From Bradyrhizobium sp. BRP22 (GTDB lineage Bacteria; Pseudomonadota; Alphaproteobacteria; Rhizobiales; Xanthobacteraceae): a stretch of DNA of 64,000 nt. The translations under genes were made by a program, and so were the position numbers. The notes beneath the pieces were generated by a model. The model saw only the letters and a list, made by a program, of their open reading frames with translations. It was not told the DNA's origin and did not search any database. This document shows, in pieces, positions 19,741 to 29,596 of this stretch. The stretch's first letter is position 1. The number at the start of each line of letters is the position of its first letter. Location of the stretch: assembly GCF_020194175.1 (NCBI RefSeq), contig NZ_JADYVX010000013.1, positions 109,279-173,278 of the forward strand, in the 5' to 3' direction.

Positions 19741-21912
19741 GGCTTCGGACTACGAGCGTGCCGATCCGATACAGAGCTACGCCGAGCGGCGTGGAATCAC
19801 CTTCCGCGAACGCATGGCCGAGATCGTGCTCAAGGTCGTGCCCGAGAAGGTGCGCAACATGTTCGATGGCAAACGCTCTCGTGGAGAGTGCCTGGCCCGG
19901 ACAGCGGCTGGACGCCGGAGCGGGAAACGCCGGAAAGGGAAAGAAGCGGTACGGACCGCGAGTGGCCGGTACCGACCGGATCGTTACGTCGCGCGAACCA
20001 CCCTCGAACGTGCCTTCGCCGATTTCCGCACTTTCGTAGCGGTCGGAGGGTCGGGCCAAGGGAAGACCAGCTGGTCGTCCCACCTCTTGGCCTCGCCGCC
20101 GGAAGGTTTCGTAACGCTGCTGGTACCCGCCGAACAGATCGCCGCGTCGGATCGCAGTCCCGTGGACACAATCGCCCGGCTACTCACCGCGCGACCTCTC
20201 GGCCGCGTCCCGCAGCACGAGATAGACCGGTCGATCTGGGAATGGCTCGAGGCTGGCAATAGACTTCTCATAGTCGATGGGCTCGATCGGGTACGTGCCA
20301 ACGTTCTCGAAATTCTCTCACAGTGGCTGGGATCGGCAGTCGACATCACACGAAAAGCATCAGTGAGGCTTGTCCTGACGGCCCGCCAAGAGGTTTGGAA
20401 GCTCGTCCGCAGCCAGCTTCCGGGATTTGAGGAGAGACTGTTTCGGCCGGAGGAAACCAACGAGGAATCGCCGAGCTACCTGCTCGGAGATCTCGATTCG
20501 GAGGCTGCAGAGGAGGTTTATGGCGTCTACGGTGTATCTCCGGCGCAGCATCGCGGGGTCAGGCTAAGGAGCCCGTCGCTCATTGCTCTCTTCGCGGGAC
20601 TGAAGGCGAGTGTACCCGCAGTTGTAACGAGACTTAGCATTCTGGAAGCCCAGCGCCTTGAGGTCGAGCGCGAACTGCGGTCTGCCGGGGTTGGCGCCAT
20701 TGTTGCCAGCAAGGTGTTATCTTGGCTTGGCGACCAGCTTCGGGCTTCTACCGACGGTTGGATTGAAGCAGCAGACGGATCGAGCCTTACCGAGCCTCTC
20801 GATGCCCTGGTCGCAAGTGACCGGCTGATCCTGCAAGACGGATCCCTTCGGATAGACTCGGATGACCTCGCAGAAATGCTGCTGGCGCGAAGGCTAACGC
20901 AAGAAGATATCATTCGTAGCCTCGACGGCGGCCGTACTGATCCCATTTTCATGGGTGCGGCGTCTCTCACTATAGCGATGTCTGAGTCCGAGGGTGGTGT
21001 CGACGCAGCGCTTGGCGCGCTGCTCAATCATGCGCCGCCGGGGCTGAGCGGTCGCCTCGATGCGGCCGCGGGAGCAATTCTCGAGCTCCAGTCACCGGAT
21101 CTGGTGGTCCATCGCGTTCGGCAGGCTGTGCAGTTGTGGAATGAACCCAACCACTTGCTTTTCGCGAGTACGCTCGGGACGATGATCAACGAAGTCGGTC
21201 TGCCCGGCCGCGCTCGGTTTGAGCTAGTGCTGCCGCTAATAAAGGGTGAAGACGCGGACGACTGGCGGGACAAATACTTGTGCGGCGACCTGCCCGGTCG
21301 GTGGATTTCACCATTCGCTACAGCAATCGAGCGTTCGATTTTGGAGGCTCCCGAGGGCATGTTGTCGGAAATCATCGGGCTGTTCGGGAGCGAAGACAGG
21401 ACTGGGTCCGGCGTGGGACGTACATTGCTCTACCGTGCCGCCGAGCTATCACCTGGACTGGCGCTCGAGGCGGCTTGGTCCGCGCAGCGCGAGTTACCAG
21501 ACGCGTTCTATTTGGCGTCGATCGCAGCGCCAGCAGCGGCTGCGCGCTTCCGCGCCAGCATCGAGCTCGACAGCCCTGCGACGGCCAGCTTTGTTGTCAG
21601 GCGACTGCGGATGGTTGCTCATCACGACGGCTGGTAGAGCGCGGAAACGAGAGGGCCGATGCAGTGAGGGACGCGGCCGACACAATACTTAGCCGCATCT
21701 CGGATTCCTCGTTGCGTGCCACGCTGCTGATTGTGAGGCTTGAGGCCGAGCGATCCGCGCAACTGCTTGATGAGCTTCGCGCACAGTGGATGGACATCCC
21801 GGACGAATTCTACTGGTCCGCGCTTCGGCGCTCCCTTCAAACGGAAACGTGCCATTCCGGAAGACTTATCTGCGATCCGTCATTGATCAAATCGAAATCG
21901 GTGATCATATGA
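19739..21912 (+). pseudogene. STAND-type NTPase, C-terminus frameshifted
   Basis: The main frame ends at 21637; start ATG 19739 (or 19706) overlaps the start of the SIR2-like gene on the other strand. P-loop VAVGGSGQGKTSW, Walker B RLLIVDGLDRV and VRLVLTARQEVW are clear, followed by a long helical region. After 21637 coding-like sequence continues in another frame (LEAERSAQLLDELRAQWMD) to about 21912, so the original C-terminus is lost by a frameshift. STAND NTPases act as phage sensors, often beside SIR2 effectors, which suggests the divergent pair once worked together. Confidence 0.65.
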
Positions 21913-22002
21913 TCCGAACTATAAGTCGATACCGCCCCCTAAAACAGGTTATTGTAGGGAAAAAGCGTACCCGCGACCGGTGCTCGCAGTTTTGGACCTA
22001 AA

Positions 22003-22079
22003 TGGCGCACCCGACACGATTCGAACGTGTGGCCTTCGCCTTCGGAGGGCGACGCTCTATCCAGCTGAGCTACGGGTGC
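22003..22079 (-). tRNA. tRNA-Arg (anticodon CCG)
   Basis: The reverse complement folds as a complete tRNA: acceptor GCACCCG/CGGGTGC, D-arm with GCTCAGCTGGATAGAGC, anticodon stem TCGCC/GGCGA with loop CTCCGAA (anticodon CCG), T-arm ACACG TTCGAAT CGTGT, and encoded CCA at 22003-22005. The decayed defence island abuts its 3' side. Confidence 0.95.
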
Positions 22080-22082
22080 TTA

Positions 22083-22105
22083 CTGCTTACGCAGTGCTTA
22101 CGCGG
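22083..22105. repeat. Putative right attachment repeat beside tRNA-Arg
   Basis: CTGCTTACGCAGTGCTTACGCGG, 21/23 identical to 12114-12136 and in the same orientation, beginning 4 bp from the 5' end of the tRNA. Integrases more often use the tRNA 3' end, so this assignment is tentative. From here to 22757 no confident gene is visible; 22194-22379 and 22428-22736 are short frames I do not recognise. Confidence 0.45.
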
Positions 22106-22757
22106 ATTTCGCGTATGAGTGACCCCCAACGCGTAGCCCTCGCAAGCCATTGCAGTACAATACTCTTTCTTCCTCGCTTTTCGCACCAGCGGCTTGATAC
22201 ATGCCTTCGGAGGCATTTCGGCGAGGGAGAGTAAGACGGCCTTCGGCGTCAACGATCCTGAACAGCTGGATCAGGCGCCTGAGCAATATGCCCCAACAAT
22301 TTGGAACCCGATCGTGCTGGCAAAGAGGGACACGAATGAAATCGATGCTGTCACTCGAAGGCTGCTGGATGAAAATTGAACCAAGAGGCCTTTCGCGCCC
22401 CCTCGACCTAAGTAGGGCCGGGCCGCAGTGGATCTTGAGGCGTTTCGCCAAAATCGAAAACAGCAGAAAGTAGCGCCGCGACTTTCAGCCCCGCTATGTC
22501 GCTTGATCAAACTCGACCACGACAGGCTGGAAAGCGATGCTCGCTCACCAACTGTGGGAAACGATACAGTCGCTAAGTTCGTGGCCATGCTCGATGAGCC
22601 GCACACGGAAATAATGGCCCTCACTTCCAATGTGTCGGCGGCACGCGTTGACTATTATGGTGCTAACGAGATGTGTTGCGCTTGTGAGCGGCTCGGCGCT
22701 TATGTCGTAATCATCCGGCGAGGGCCGCCTTGCTGAGAGCGTCTGAAGGCTGCAAGT

Positions 22758-22777
22758 CCTAGTGCAAGCACTAGGAG
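22758..22777 (+). promoter_or_regulatory. Hairpin covering the tnpA ribosome-binding site
   Basis: CCTAGTGC, AA, GCACTAGG is a perfect 8-bp stem (22758-22775). The tnpA Shine-Dalgarno AGGAG (22773-22777) overlaps the 3' arm, so folding of the transcript would hide it. Several IS limit transposase synthesis this way. Confidence 0.45.
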
Positions 22778-22784
22778 TAGTCCT

Positions 22785-23201
22785 ATGACAACGCAGCGTG
22801 TTGAGGTGATCACGTCGGTCGAGCGACGTCGGCGCTGGTCTCGGGAGGAGAAGGAGCGGCTGGTCGCGGCAATGTTGGAGCCGGGAGCCAGTGTTTCAGA
22901 GATCGCGCGGTTGGCCGGCATCCATGTGAGCCAGCTTTTTCGGTGGCGCAAGCAGCTCTGCCGGATCCCCGCGCCGTCCGCCCAATTCATTCCCCTGGAG
23001 ATCGTTGAGGCGCTGCCACCACCGCCGACGCCGGCGGCGTCGCCAACCACAGCGCCGTTGAAGCCGGTATCCACACATCGTCCGCGCCGGAAGCCCAGCA
23101 TGGTGACGGTCGAGCTTGGCGGTGGGCGCCGCCTGCGGGTCGAGAGTGACGTCGACACCGAGGCGCTCGGCCGGATCCTCGATGTTCTGGAGCGGCGATG
23201 A
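22785..23201 (+). CDS. tnpA: IS66 TnpA accessory protein
   Basis: 138 residues. The N-terminus is a transposase-type helix-turn-helix: RRRWSREEKERLVAAML, then VSEIARLAGIHVSQLFRWRK. After a proline/alanine-rich linker it ends in VDTEALGRILDVLERR, usual for IS66 OrfA. ATG 22785 follows AGGAG, which is partly buried in a hairpin. The stop overlaps tnpB (ATGA-type), implying coupled translation. Confidence 0.9.
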   Translation: MTTQRVEVITSVERRRRWSREEKERLVAAMLEPGASVSEIARLAGIHVSQLFRWRKQLCRIPAPSAQFIPLEIVEALPPPPTPAASPTTAPLKPVSTHRPRRKPSMVTVELGGGRRLRVESDVDTEALGRILDVLERR

Positions 23202-23545
23202 TCCCGATTCCTTCCGGCGTGCGGGTGTGGCTGGCGACCGGCCACACCGATATGCGCAAGGGCTTTCCGTCCTTGGCTTTGCAGGTGCAGGAGGTGCTCA
23301 AGCGCGATCCGCTGAGCGGGCATCTGTTCTGCTTCCGCGGACGCCGCGGTGACCTTTTGAAGGTGATCTGGCATGACGGCCAGGGGGCCTGCCTGTTCAC
23401 GAAGCGACTGGAGCGGGGGCGGTTCATTTGGCCAAGCCCGGCGGACGGCGCGGTGACGATCTCGGCGGCGCAACTCGGCTATCTTCTGTCCGGAATCGAT
23501 TGGAGAAACCCGCAGGAGACCTGGCGTCCGACCTCGGTCGGGTGA
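23198..23545 (+). CDS. tnpB: IS66 TnpB accessory protein
   Basis: 115 residues of the IS66 Orf2 family: VWLATGHTDMRKGFPSLALQ, LFCFRGRRGDLLKVIWHDGQ and LERGRFIWP are hallmark segments. Intact and overlapping tnpA by 4 bp. It is required for IS66 transposition but its biochemical role is unsettled. Confidence 0.92.
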   Translation: MIPIPSGVRVWLATGHTDMRKGFPSLALQVQEVLKRDPLSGHLFCFRGRRGDLLKVIWHDGQGACLFTKRLERGRFIWPSPADGAVTISAAQLGYLLSGIDWRNPQETWRPTSVG

Positions 23546-23590
23546 CGGTTTTGCCTTTGAAAGAAGGGGTGGATGTGATTCCGTCGGCTT

Positions 23591-25227
23591 GTGAACGCCG
23601 CCCCTGATTCGCTCCCGACTGATCTTGCCGCCGCCCACGCGATGATCCTCGCCGAGCGCGCGGCCCGCCGTGAAGCCGAGGCGCTGGCCGCCCGCGCGCA
23701 GGCTGTGAACGCGCATTCGGATGCGCTGATCGCACGGCTGCGGCTGGAGATCGAGAAGCTGAAGCGCGAGATCCATGGTAGCCGCTCGGAGCGGAAAGCG
23801 CGGCTGCTTGAGCAGATGGAGTTGCAGCTCGAGGAGCTGGAGGCCGACGCCGGCGAAGACGAACTGGCAGCTGAGATGGCGGCACGGTCGTCGACGGTCA
23901 GGGCCTTCGCGCGCAAGCGTCCCTCAAGGAAGCCGTTTCCTGACCATCTGCCGCGCGAGCGCGTCGTCATCGCCGCACCCTCAAACTACCCATGCTGCGG
24001 TTCGGCCAAGCTGGCGAAGCTGGGCGAAGACATCACCGAGACGCTCGAAGTGATCCCGCCAATGGAAGGTGATCCAGACGGTGCGCGAGAAGTTCTCCTG
24101 CCGCGAATGCGAGAAGATCACGCAGCCGCCTGCACCCTTCCACGTGACGCCGCGCGGCTTTGCCGGGCCGAACCTGCTGGCGATGATCCTGTTCGAGAAG
24201 TTCGCGCAGCACCAGCCGCTGAACCGGCAGAGCGAGCGCTATGCCCGCGAGGGCATCGACCTCAGCCTGTCGACGCTGGCCGATCAGGTCGGGGCGTGCA
24301 CGACCGCGCTGCGACCCGTCCATGAGCTGATCAAGGCCCATGTGCTTGCCGCCGAGCGGCTGCACGGCGACGACACCACGGTGCCGATCCTGGCCCGCGG
24401 CAAGACCGATACGGGGACGCATCTGGACCTATGTCAGGGATGATCGGCCGTTCGGTGGACAAGCGCCGCCGGCGGCACTCTATTATGCCTCGCGCGATCG
24501 GCGGCAGGAACATCCCGAGTGCCACCTCAAGGCCTTCACCGGCATTCTGCAAGCCGATGCCTATGGCGGCTATAATCCGCTGTTGAAGGCCGACCGTGCC
24601 CCGGCTCCGCTGACGCAGGCGCTGTGCTGGGCGCATGCGCGCCGCAAGTTCTTCGTGCTCGCCGACATCGCCAGCAATCTTAAGCGCGGAAAGAACGCCA
24701 CGCCGATCTCCCCCATTGCCCTCGAGGCGGTCAAACGCATCGACGCGCTGTTCGACATCGAGCGCGAGATCAACGGTCTTGCCGCCGGCGAACGCCTGAA
24801 ACGACGCCAGCACGAGAGCCGGCCTCTTGTCGATGCGCTTGGGGAATGGATGCGGACCGAGCGAGCCAAACTATCCCGCAGCTCTCCGGTCGCCGAGCCG
24901 ATCGACTACGTGCTGAAGCGCTGGGACGGGTTTACCTCCTTCCTCAGCGACGGGCGGATCTGCCTGACCAACAACGCCGCCGAACGGGCGCTGCGGGGTT
25001 TTGCTCTCGGCCGGAAGTCATGGCTCTTCGCCGGCTCCGATCGCGGCGCCGAGCGTGCTGCGTTCATCGCGACGCTGATTACAAGCGCCAAGCTCAACGA
25101 CATCGATCCGCAGGCCTGGCTTGCCGATGTCCTCGCCCGCATCGCCGCCACGCCGATCACGCGGCTCGAGGACGTGCTTCCGTGGAATTGGAGCCCCTTG
25201 ATGATCGCGGCAGGCAAAGCTGCCTGA
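23591..25227 (+). pseudogene. tnpC: IS66 TnpC transposase, two frameshifts
   Basis: Begins at GTG 23591. The first frame (to about 24070) holds the coiled-coil leader ALIARLRLEIEKLKREIHG and the zinc-binding region with NYPCCGSAKL. The second (about 24070-24410) has FSCRECEKITQPPAP and HGDDTTVPIL with a catalytic Asp. The third (about 24410-25227) holds ALCWAHARRKFF, the second Asp region, and the C-terminal LTNNAAERALRGFALGRKSW with the Glu. Two frame changes prevent synthesis of one protein. Confidence 0.88.
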
Positions 25228-25326
25228 TCCGGGCTTTACCTTGCCCCGCTCTCACGATCACACAGAACAGGCCGTCCGTTGGGATATCGCAACTCCGCTC
25301 TCTAGACCCTCAAATACGTCGCCGAG

Positions 25327-25554
25327 ATGCTCGATGAGGACGAAGAGTTCTTGCGCGATTGCTCGATCCAGTTGTTCTCCGAAGATGGTTGCATGAGCGC
25401 CTATGATAATTATCCCGCCTCCGAATTGAGCGAAGCCATCTTGGTCTTCACCGAAGACGGCATCGAGAACCTTCGGTATGTCATCGATGAGCGCAGGGCA
25501 GCGGGCGACGCACCGCCGAAACCGACCGCAGAAGACCGTCGCCCGAAGTCATAG
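25327..25554 (+). CDS. Small acidic hypothetical protein linked to IS66 elements
   Basis: 75 residues from ATG 25327 (MLDEDEEFLRDCSIQLFSED), ending in a polar tail. Proteins with this acidic start and an ILVFTEDGIENLRYVIDERR segment recur beside IS66 copies in bradyrhizobia, to my recollection. There is no known function and no membrane segment. Confidence 0.5.
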   Translation: MLDEDEEFLRDCSIQLFSEDGCMSAYDNYPASELSEAILVFTEDGIENLRYVIDERRAAGDAPPKPTAEDRRPKS

Positions 25555-25623
25555 CTACCGCGGCCTTGGCCGTATGGATACCTTATGTCGGCGGCCACGG
25601 GCTTATTTTGTTTCGCCCTTGGG

Positions 25624-25951
25624 TTATGCGGCCATGCCGAGGAACACCATTAGGGTTTGATTGAGCCGTACGTTATCCTCGTCGTCGAGACGACCAGCAC
25701 GCCTGCCGAGCTTGGACTTGGGAACGGCTATGAGGTTGTCTACGTCAGCCAGCATGTCGAGAGCAAGCCGTTGCGCTGATTCGCCGACAATGAGCCGGAA
25801 CAACGGCGCATCCGCCAGATCGGTGGTGAAGGCGCAAATGGTGATGGAGTAGGGCGCATCGAAACGGTCGTCTTACACCATGGCGACCGGGCGCCCGCTT
25901 GCCTGCCTAATCCTCGCCGCCAGCGACGGTCCAGATCTCGCCGCGTCTCAT
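25624..25951 (-). pseudogene. MazF/PemK-type toxin remnant
   Basis: From ATG 25951 the frame reads MRRGEIWTVAGGED and hits a stop. One frame over, ITICAFTTDLADAPLFRL and DVDNLIAVPKSKLGRRAG follow, ending at TAA 25624-25626 after MVFLGMAA. These are the N-terminal catalytic GEIW segment and the core of a MazF RNase. At least one frameshift and two stops inactivate it. The start overlaps the end of a MazE-like frame, as in intact pairs. Confidence 0.7.
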
Positions 25952-26165
25952 TCGTCCAGGTCGGACACGTCGATGAAAGCCTGATCCTCGCGGGCATGGC
26001 TGCTGGCCGCAACAGCAACTGACTGAGGATGAGCCTGGGTTTGCGGAAGGTGGAGACGGCACATCGGATAACCAACTCTGGATAGGTCGCAACGCGTGCG
26101 CCCGCAGCCTCTCGCGATGTTCCCGCACCTTCAGCCGACCAGGCTTGGCCTTGATGCCGTCATCG
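25948..26165 (-). pseudogene. MazE-type antitoxin remnant
   Basis: Minus-strand pieces VREHRERLRAHALRPIQSW and the end FIDVSDLDE belong to a MazE-family antitoxin, but they lie in different frames and no clean start remains. Its stop overlaps the mazF ATG. Confidence 0.55.
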
Positions 26166-26182
26166 TCGACCCTCCATGTTTT

Positions 26183-26194
26183 GTTACATGTAAC
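26183..26194. promoter_or_regulatory. Palindromic operator of the former mazEF pair
   Basis: GTTACATGTAAC is a perfect 12-bp palindrome just upstream of the antitoxin remnant, where MazE-type repressors bind. It survives although both genes are broken. Confidence 0.4.
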
Positions 26195-26968
26195 CCAGCC
26201 CAATCCCATCCGGTTGGCCAACCTCTTTTGCCGATTGCCTCGAGGGCTGCGCCGGTAACTCCGAACACGACAAGCGAAATTCTCTGTCGTGGACGATCGC
26301 ATTTCAACAAGACGTTCCGGAAAGGCTAAAACGTCGAGCGCGCAGCGCTGCTGAAAAATCGTCTCGGAATGGGCCAGCCGATAAGCGGCGTGGGCCCCGC
26401 AATTGCGATGGCGTGCACTTGCGTCCTGCTGCTCTCAAGCATGCCTGCGGGGAGATGCGCTGCGCTCGCGGTGGAATCGAATGAGCTTCTAGGAGACCAA
26501 CAAAACAGCTTGAATCTGACGTTGCGTCAGGTTGTAGGCTTGAAAAATCTTGACAAAAGCCACACCCGCGCAAGCGTCCATTGCTCATTCGCACTATGCG
26601 ACGTCAGCATTGAGAGGTTCGTATTTCGAACGCATGAAGTGCGAGCATCCTCCTGACGCGCTCAGCCAGTGTGCTTTTCGAGGGGCTGCGTCACTTCGTG
26701 TGATGGCAGGTCGAAACCGATTAGGGTCAGGGCAGATCGAAGATCGCACAACTAGAGGGCTCGTAGTGGTGCGCCGTGGGGGTAAATCATTCCGTGGAAG
26801 CGCTTGGGGCGGCCGGCCTGCCCTATGTGGGTGAGGCGAGAGCCGCACTGGCTGGGCCGCGTGGCACGTTGCGGCCTTCTTAGGACCACGCACGCGCGTG
26901 GACCGATCTTCATATGCGAGTGGCGAGAGCGCCGCATTCAGGTACCACCGCGAAGGAGCTGAACTTCT
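26195..26968. other. Intergenic stretch ahead of the glycosyltransferase gene
   Basis: No gene recognised. CCACGC and GCGTGG form an inverted repeat at 26886-26901, about 70 bp before the glycosyltransferase start, and could be an operator. Confidence 0.35.
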
Positions 26969-28228
26969 GTGACATCTTACTGCTTTCTCCTCGCCTCCTG
27001 GGGCACCTTGGGAAATCTCAGTCCGCTGCTCACCGCTGCCCGGCGGTTGCGCCGGCATGGTCACCATGTTCGGGTCATTGCGGACCCCGCTATGCGTGCA
27101 GAAGTTGACGCCGCCGGCTTCGAGTTCATCTCGTGGCGGAACGCCCCAATCGGTGAGGCTGCGGATCCAGCAGATGTTTCGAACTTGCGAGACCGGATGC
27201 GAAGGGTCGTCTTTGAGCCTTGCTCTGCTTACGCGACCGATATTCGGGACGAAATTGGCCGCCTACCAACGGATGCCGTCCTTAGCGTCGATTTTCTATT
27301 CGGAGCGGCACTCGGAGCGGAAGCGTCCGGCGTTCCCCTCGCGTTTCTTTCACCTCACGTCAGCCTTCGGATCCTGCCGGGAATACCGCCGGCGACATCT
27401 GGATTGGGCCAGCCAAAAACGCCAGAGGAGCGCGCCGAGGTGGCAGCAGCCTGTGCCGCTCTCAATGACGCGATGAATGCGTCCCTTCCTATCCTCAATC
27501 GGGCCCGCGTTGATTTCGGACTTCCCGTTCTTCCGGACGTTATGGATCTGTTCGACCGGGCTGACCGAGTTCTGCTCGCGACCAGTCGTGCCTTCGACTT
27601 CGAAGCCTCCTCCCTTCCGGACAATTTCCGCTATATCGGACCGCTGCTCGATGTGCCGAATTGGTCAAACTTCTGGCAGGCACCATGGCCCGCGCAGCGT
27701 GATCGTCCCCGCGCGCTGATCGCCTGTAGCACAGGTGCACAGAACCAGCGCGATCTGTTCCAGCGCGTCATCGACGCTGTCGGGAAGATTGAGATTGATG
27801 CTGTTTTCACAGCAGGCCCGAATCTGGACGTGGTCGACTTTCGCGCCCCTCAGAACGTGAATTTGATGCACGGTGCTCCCCATAACTCCGTCATGGCGGA
27901 CGTTTCGCTGGTCATATCGCAAGGCGGTCACGGCACCGTCACCCGTTCACTGATCAACGGCTTGCCGCAACTCGTTCTGCCAATGGCACGAGACCAGTTG
28001 GCCAACGCCGCGCGAGTTGAGGCGAAGGGTGTGGGACTTCGATTGGGACCGACGGCTTCCGAACAGGAGATAGCGGCAGCGATAAACCGGCTGATCACCG
28101 AACCGCAATTCAAAGTTGCAGCCCGGAAGCTTGGTGATGCTATTAGGGTCGACATCGATGCATCTGGACTTGTCAACGAGATGGAGCTTCTCGGCGCCCT
28201 CGGACATCAGCGACGCAGCCACTCGTGA
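26969..28228 (+). CDS. Glycosyltransferase, GT1/UGT type
   Basis: 419 residues from GTG 26969, preceded by AAGGAG. N-terminal Rossmann half: FLLASWGTLGNLSPLLTAAR, RRHGHHVRVIADP. C-terminal half has the GT1 donor-binding signature: NVNLMHGAPHNSVMADVSLV, SQGGHGTVTRSLINGLPQLV, then LPMARDQLANAARVEAKGVG. Such enzymes transfer sugars from NDP-sugars to small hydrophobic acceptors (antibiotics, rhamnolipid precursors, flavonoids). It heads a cassette with an efflux pump (131 bp downstream) and an alpha/beta hydrolase, suggesting modification, export and hydrolysis of one compound. The acceptor is unknown. Confidence 0.85.
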   Translation: MTSYCFLLASWGTLGNLSPLLTAARRLRRHGHHVRVIADPAMRAEVDAAGFEFISWRNAPIGEAADPADVSNLRDRMRRVVFEPCSAYATDIRDEIGRLPTDAVLSVDFLFGAALGAEASGVPLAFLSPHVSLRILPGIPPATSGLGQPKTPEERAEVAAACAALNDAMNASLPILNRARVDFGLPVLPDVMDLFDRADRVLLATSRAFDFEASSLPDNFRYIGPLLDVPNWSNFWQAPWPAQRDRPRALIACSTGAQNQRDLFQRVIDAVGKIEIDAVFTAGPNLDVVDFRAPQNVNLMHGAPHNSVMADVSLVISQGGHGTVTRSLINGLPQLVLPMARDQLANAARVEAKGVGLRLGPTASEQEIAAAINRLITEPQFKVAARKLGDAIRVDIDASGLVNEMELLGALGHQRRSHS

Positions 28229-28359
28229 AGTAGGTTCGCGCGGGACCGGCCTGACGATCAGCGAAACGGCGACTGTTGGATGAATTGGTTCTCGGTGATG
28301 AAAACACTTGCCTCCTGGGACCGGCGCCCGCCTAGGCACTAATCAAAGAAAAGCTCGCC

Positions 28360-29553
28360 TTGCGCATTCATTCCGATTCATTCGCCTTTACCTTCTTGCT
28401 TGGTCTTATGGCGTCCTTGCCGACGTTTGGCATTGACACAATCCTCCCAAGCCTTTCGGCCACGGGAGACGATCTCGGAGCGACCTCGGCCGAAATGGGT
28501 TTGGCGATGAGCGTCTATTTCGTGAGCTTGGGAGCCACTGCCCTCGCTTACGGGCCGATATCGGATCACCTCGGTCGCAAGCCTATCGTTCGGTTTGGCT
28601 GTGTACTTGTTGTCTGCGCAAGCGTGGGCTGCATGCTGGCAATTTCATTGCCCCAGCTCCTGATTTTTCGCGTGATCGGGGGAGCCGGCGCTTCCGCCAC
28701 TGCAATTGCTGCCTTTGCAATTGTCAGAGATATCTTTGATGGTGAGGCCGCAGCCGCAAAGATGGCTAACCTGGTTTTAGCAATCTACATCGTCCCAATG
28801 ATAGCACCGACCATCGGCGCGATCCTCCTTGCTTTCGGTAACTGGCGGGCTATCTACCTCGTGCCAATCGCAGGGGCATTGGTGCTGCTTGTGGCAATGT
28901 CAGGCCTCAGCGAGAGCGCGAGGATTGATCCGAACGTTAGGCTCAGCCCTGCGGCGATCGTCCGGAACTATCTTCGCATTCTGCGGCATCCCATCTGCAT
29001 GGGCAACATCCTTTGCAACGCGGCGGCTGCCGGAGCGATGTTCGCTTACTTCACCGGCTCATCCCTATTCTTCATTAACGCTCTTGGTCTCAAGCCGTAT
29101 GAATATGGTGTGATCTTCGCAGCAAGTTCGCTGGCCGTCATGGCCGGGACCCGGGTCAGCGGAAAACTCAGCCGGTGGGGACTATCGCCCGCGCAAGTCA
29201 TTGCGACCGGGCTCGTAATCTCGACCATCCTGGCCGCATCTCTGCTCGTTATGGCGATCGCGGGAGGCAACTCGGCTGTTGTCGTGGTGTTGGTAATGGT
29301 CGGCGTCGCATTGTCGTTCGGCTTGATCTCGCCGCATGCTACGAACGAGGCACTGCGGCAGATACCCGAGATCGTAGGCTCCATTAGTGCCGCAAGAGCT
29401 TTCGTGCAAATGGCCGCCGCCGCTTCATCAAGCGCAATGGTCGCTGCTCTTTTTGACGGGCATTCCGCATTTTCGATGGCGCTAGTGATGTTTGCTTTCT
29501 GCTTGTTGGCGATCGCCGCTTACGTCGGAATCGTTCGTGCCCCGAAGGATTGA
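28360..29553 (+). CDS. MFS drug-resistance transporter, Bcr/CflA type
   Basis: 397 residues, about 12 hydrophobic segments. TTG 28360 starts directly before the first one (FAFTFLLGLMASLPTFGIDT). Motif A after the second segment is GPISDHLGRKPIV, and the LPSLSATGDDLGAT region is typical of the Bcr/CflA (DHA1) group. Proton-driven export of small molecules from the inner membrane is expected. It lies between the glycosyltransferase and the hydrolase and is probably cotranscribed; the hydrolase starts 43 bp after its stop. Confidence 0.85.
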   Translation: MRIHSDSFAFTFLLGLMASLPTFGIDTILPSLSATGDDLGATSAEMGLAMSVYFVSLGATALAYGPISDHLGRKPIVRFGCVLVVCASVGCMLAISLPQLLIFRVIGGAGASATAIAAFAIVRDIFDGEAAAAKMANLVLAIYIVPMIAPTIGAILLAFGNWRAIYLVPIAGALVLLVAMSGLSESARIDPNVRLSPAAIVRNYLRILRHPICMGNILCNAAAAGAMFAYFTGSSLFFINALGLKPYEYGVIFAASSLAVMAGTRVSGKLSRWGLSPAQVIATGLVISTILAASLLVMAIAGGNSAVVVVLVMVGVALSFGLISPHATNEALRQIPEIVGSISAARAFVQMAAAASSSAMVAALFDGHSAFSMALVMFAFCLLAIAAYVGIVRAPKD

Positions 29554-29596
29554 GCCGATGTTCATGGAAAGCAGGCCAAGCTCAGGAGGAAAGACC

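Larger units (their letters stand above)
22785..25227 (+). mobile_element. IS66-family element (tnpA, tnpB, broken tnpC)
   Basis: Three consecutive genes in the IS66 order on the plus strand. Terminal repeats were not identified, so the span covers coding sequence only; the small gene at 25327 often travels with such elements and may lie inside. Confidence 0.85.

Noticed and set aside
19069..20262. 397-codon frame on the plus strand
   Set aside because: Mirror of the SIR2-like gene and of another frame of the STAND gene; no motifs of its own.
22700..23776. 358-codon frame on the minus strand
   Set aside because: Antisense to IS66 tnpA and tnpB.
26862..26878. Possible sigma54 element GTGGCACGTTGCGG before the glycosyltransferase
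   Set aside because: GG and GC are not 10 bases apart, so it cannot serve as a -24/-12 element.
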